NCBI GenBank assembly: GCA_964421005.1
Contig: CAYQUV010000040.1
Coordinates: 1 to 5,261 of the forward strand
Direction: 5' to 3'
Length of the DNA stretch: 5,261 nt
DNA from: CAYQUV01 sp964421005
GTDB lineage: Bacteria; Patescibacteriota; Minisyncoccia; Minisyncoccales; CG1-02-41-26
Each line of letters opens with the position of its first letter. Position 1 is the first letter of the stretch. The position numbers were made by a program, and so were the translations under genes. Positions 4,825 through 5,261 of this stretch are shown here, one piece after another. Under the pieces are notes generated by a model that did no database searches, was not told where the DNA came from, and was given only the letters and a program-made list of their open reading frames with translations.

Positions 4825-4853
4825 TTGATAAAATCATTTTTACTTTTTAAAAT
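4825..4853 (+). promoter_or_regulatory. promoter of the slippage-dependent small gene (TTGATA-17-TAAAAT)
   Basis: TTGATA (4825-4830) and TAAAAT (4848-4853) are separated by exactly 17 bases. The -35 is identical to that of the winged-helix gene. The ATG at 4909 lies ~50 nt downstream. It sits after the terminator of the preceding gene, as expected for an independent unit. Confidence 0.5.
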
Positions 4854-4908
4854 AGATAAAACAAAATAAAAGCCGATTATCAATTATTAAAAACTGATTA
4901 ATTTTAAT

Positions 4909-5111
4909 ATGAATACAAAAAAAAAATTCTAGTTTCTTCAATTCTCCTCACAATAATAATTGGAGTATTTTTATATATATGGTACGTTTGGATACCCAAA
5001 AAATTGGAAAAAGAATCCGAAGATTTTACTAAAACCCAACCCCCTACCCTATTTAGTAAAGAAGATTACAAAATTGAAGAACGAGGTTCTAGGACTGCAA
5101 GACATTTGTAA
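4909..5111 (+). pseudogene. small membrane-anchored protein interrupted by a frameshift in a run of ten A
   Basis: As written, ATG at 4909 gives MNTKKKF and a stop at 4930-4932. If the A-run 4917-4926 is read as eleven A, or the ribosome slips -1 on it, the frame stays open for 67 codons to TAA at 5109-5111. The product has a Lys-rich start (NTKKK), one hydrophobic helix at ~7-29 (ILVSSILLTIIIGVFLYIWYVWI), then a charged outer tail (PKKLEKESEDF, KEDYKIEERG). This is the usual form of short membrane-anchored CPR proteins. In the downstream frame no ATG, GTG or TTG occurs before a TTG at 5004, past the helix, so the ATG at 4909 is the natural start. There is no Shine-Dalgarno. Causes could be a sequencing or assembly error, a real mutation, or productive slippage. 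Confidence 0.6.
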
Positions 5112-5118
5112 CACATAG

Positions 5119-5170
5119 GGTATACTAAAAATAGGTCGAAATTAGTTTAAAATCTTAATTTTAGTATATC
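5119..5170. repeat. 10-12 bp inverted repeat before the right-end gene
   Basis: tatactaaaa (5121-5130) and ttttagtata (5159-5168) are perfect reverse complements. One G-U and one G-C pair extend the stem outward to 5119/5170. The 28-nt loop is AT-rich. It ends 3 bases before the ATG at 5174, so it could be an operator, a hairpin limiting translation, or sequence near the end of a mobile element. Confidence 0.5.
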
Positions 5171-5173
5171 TTT

Positions 5174-5261
5174 ATGTCTCAAGAACAAAGAATAGTTAAT
5201 TTAAGAAAGAAATACCTAAGATACAGTAAGATTAAATTAGCTGTTATCTACCAAAGAATCT
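5174..5261 (+). CDS. start of a possible transposase or integrase-like protein, cut by the window
   Basis: ATG at 5174 opens a frame of 29 full codons that runs off the end: MSQEQRIVNLRKKYLRYS, then KIKLAVIYQRI. The pattern 'R...LRKKY..Y.KIKL...YQRI' resembles the helical segment 'LR....G..KI...L.R' ahead of the catalytic core in IS481/IS3-type DDE transposases. This is resemblance over a very short stretch. There is no Shine-Dalgarno, as with most genes here. The inverted repeat just upstream fits a mobile element but does not match a known terminal repeat that I can name. Confidence 0.4.
   Translation, partial: MSQEQRIVNLRKKYLRYSKIKLAVIYQRI

Noticed and set aside
4478..4837. 119-residue frame on the - strand over the two-helix protein
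   Set aside because: It has no ribosome binding site or domain signs, runs through the perfect terminator stem at 4756-4782, and is antisense to a frame with better signals.

Overview
The window reads as a piece of a Candidate Phyla Radiation (Patescibacteria, probably Parcubacteria-like) genome, except for its first ~220-235 bases. The pointers are a secreted protein with a peptidoglycan-binding domain, a long glutamate run and tandem beta-sandwich domains; a small ECF-type sigma factor followed by a one-pass membrane protein; genes mostly without Shine-Dalgarno sites; AT-rich spacers; and short membrane-anchored proteins without recognisable homologues. The lineage is inferred from gene style, not from a marker gene.

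Layout, left to right. Bases 3 to ~236 (+ strand) encode a fragment that looks like the beta-barrel of a TonB-dependent outer-membrane receptor. It runs head-on into the 3' end of the wall protein gene (- strand, 1583 to ~219), so both genes lack their ends at one junction. CPR bacteria are not known to have such receptors, so a chimeric assembly is the simplest reading. Upstream of the wall gene is a ~127-nt leader with three hairpins inside a closing stem (1613-1739), plus a GC-rich hairpin (1769-1795). Then, still on the - strand, come a putative anti-sigma or sensor membrane protein (1822-2529) and an ECF sigma factor (2582-3124/3139). The spacer behind the sigma factor (about 3129-3325) carries a dense array of TGTCCTA/TAGGACA motifs. 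Next is a protein with a C-terminal DeoR-like winged helix (3288-3875), apparently transcribed leaderless from a strong promoter (3885-3913) and insulated by a terminator (3951-3990). A small zinc-ribbon protein (4032-4223) follows.

The right part turns to the + strand. Divergent promoters overlap at 4384-4437. A 76-residue two-helix membrane protein (4506-4736) has a good ribosome binding site and a textbook terminator (4756-4787). A 67-codon membrane-anchored protein (4909-5111) is intact only if one A is gained, or a -1 slip occurs, in a run of ten A. The start of a possible transposase-like gene (5174 onward) runs off the window.

Working model (inference): the winged-helix protein binds the TGTCCTA array and controls the sigma factor; the membrane protein gates the sigma factor; and the structured leader tunes an abundant wall-bound surface protein. 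Together they would form a small cell-surface regulatory module.
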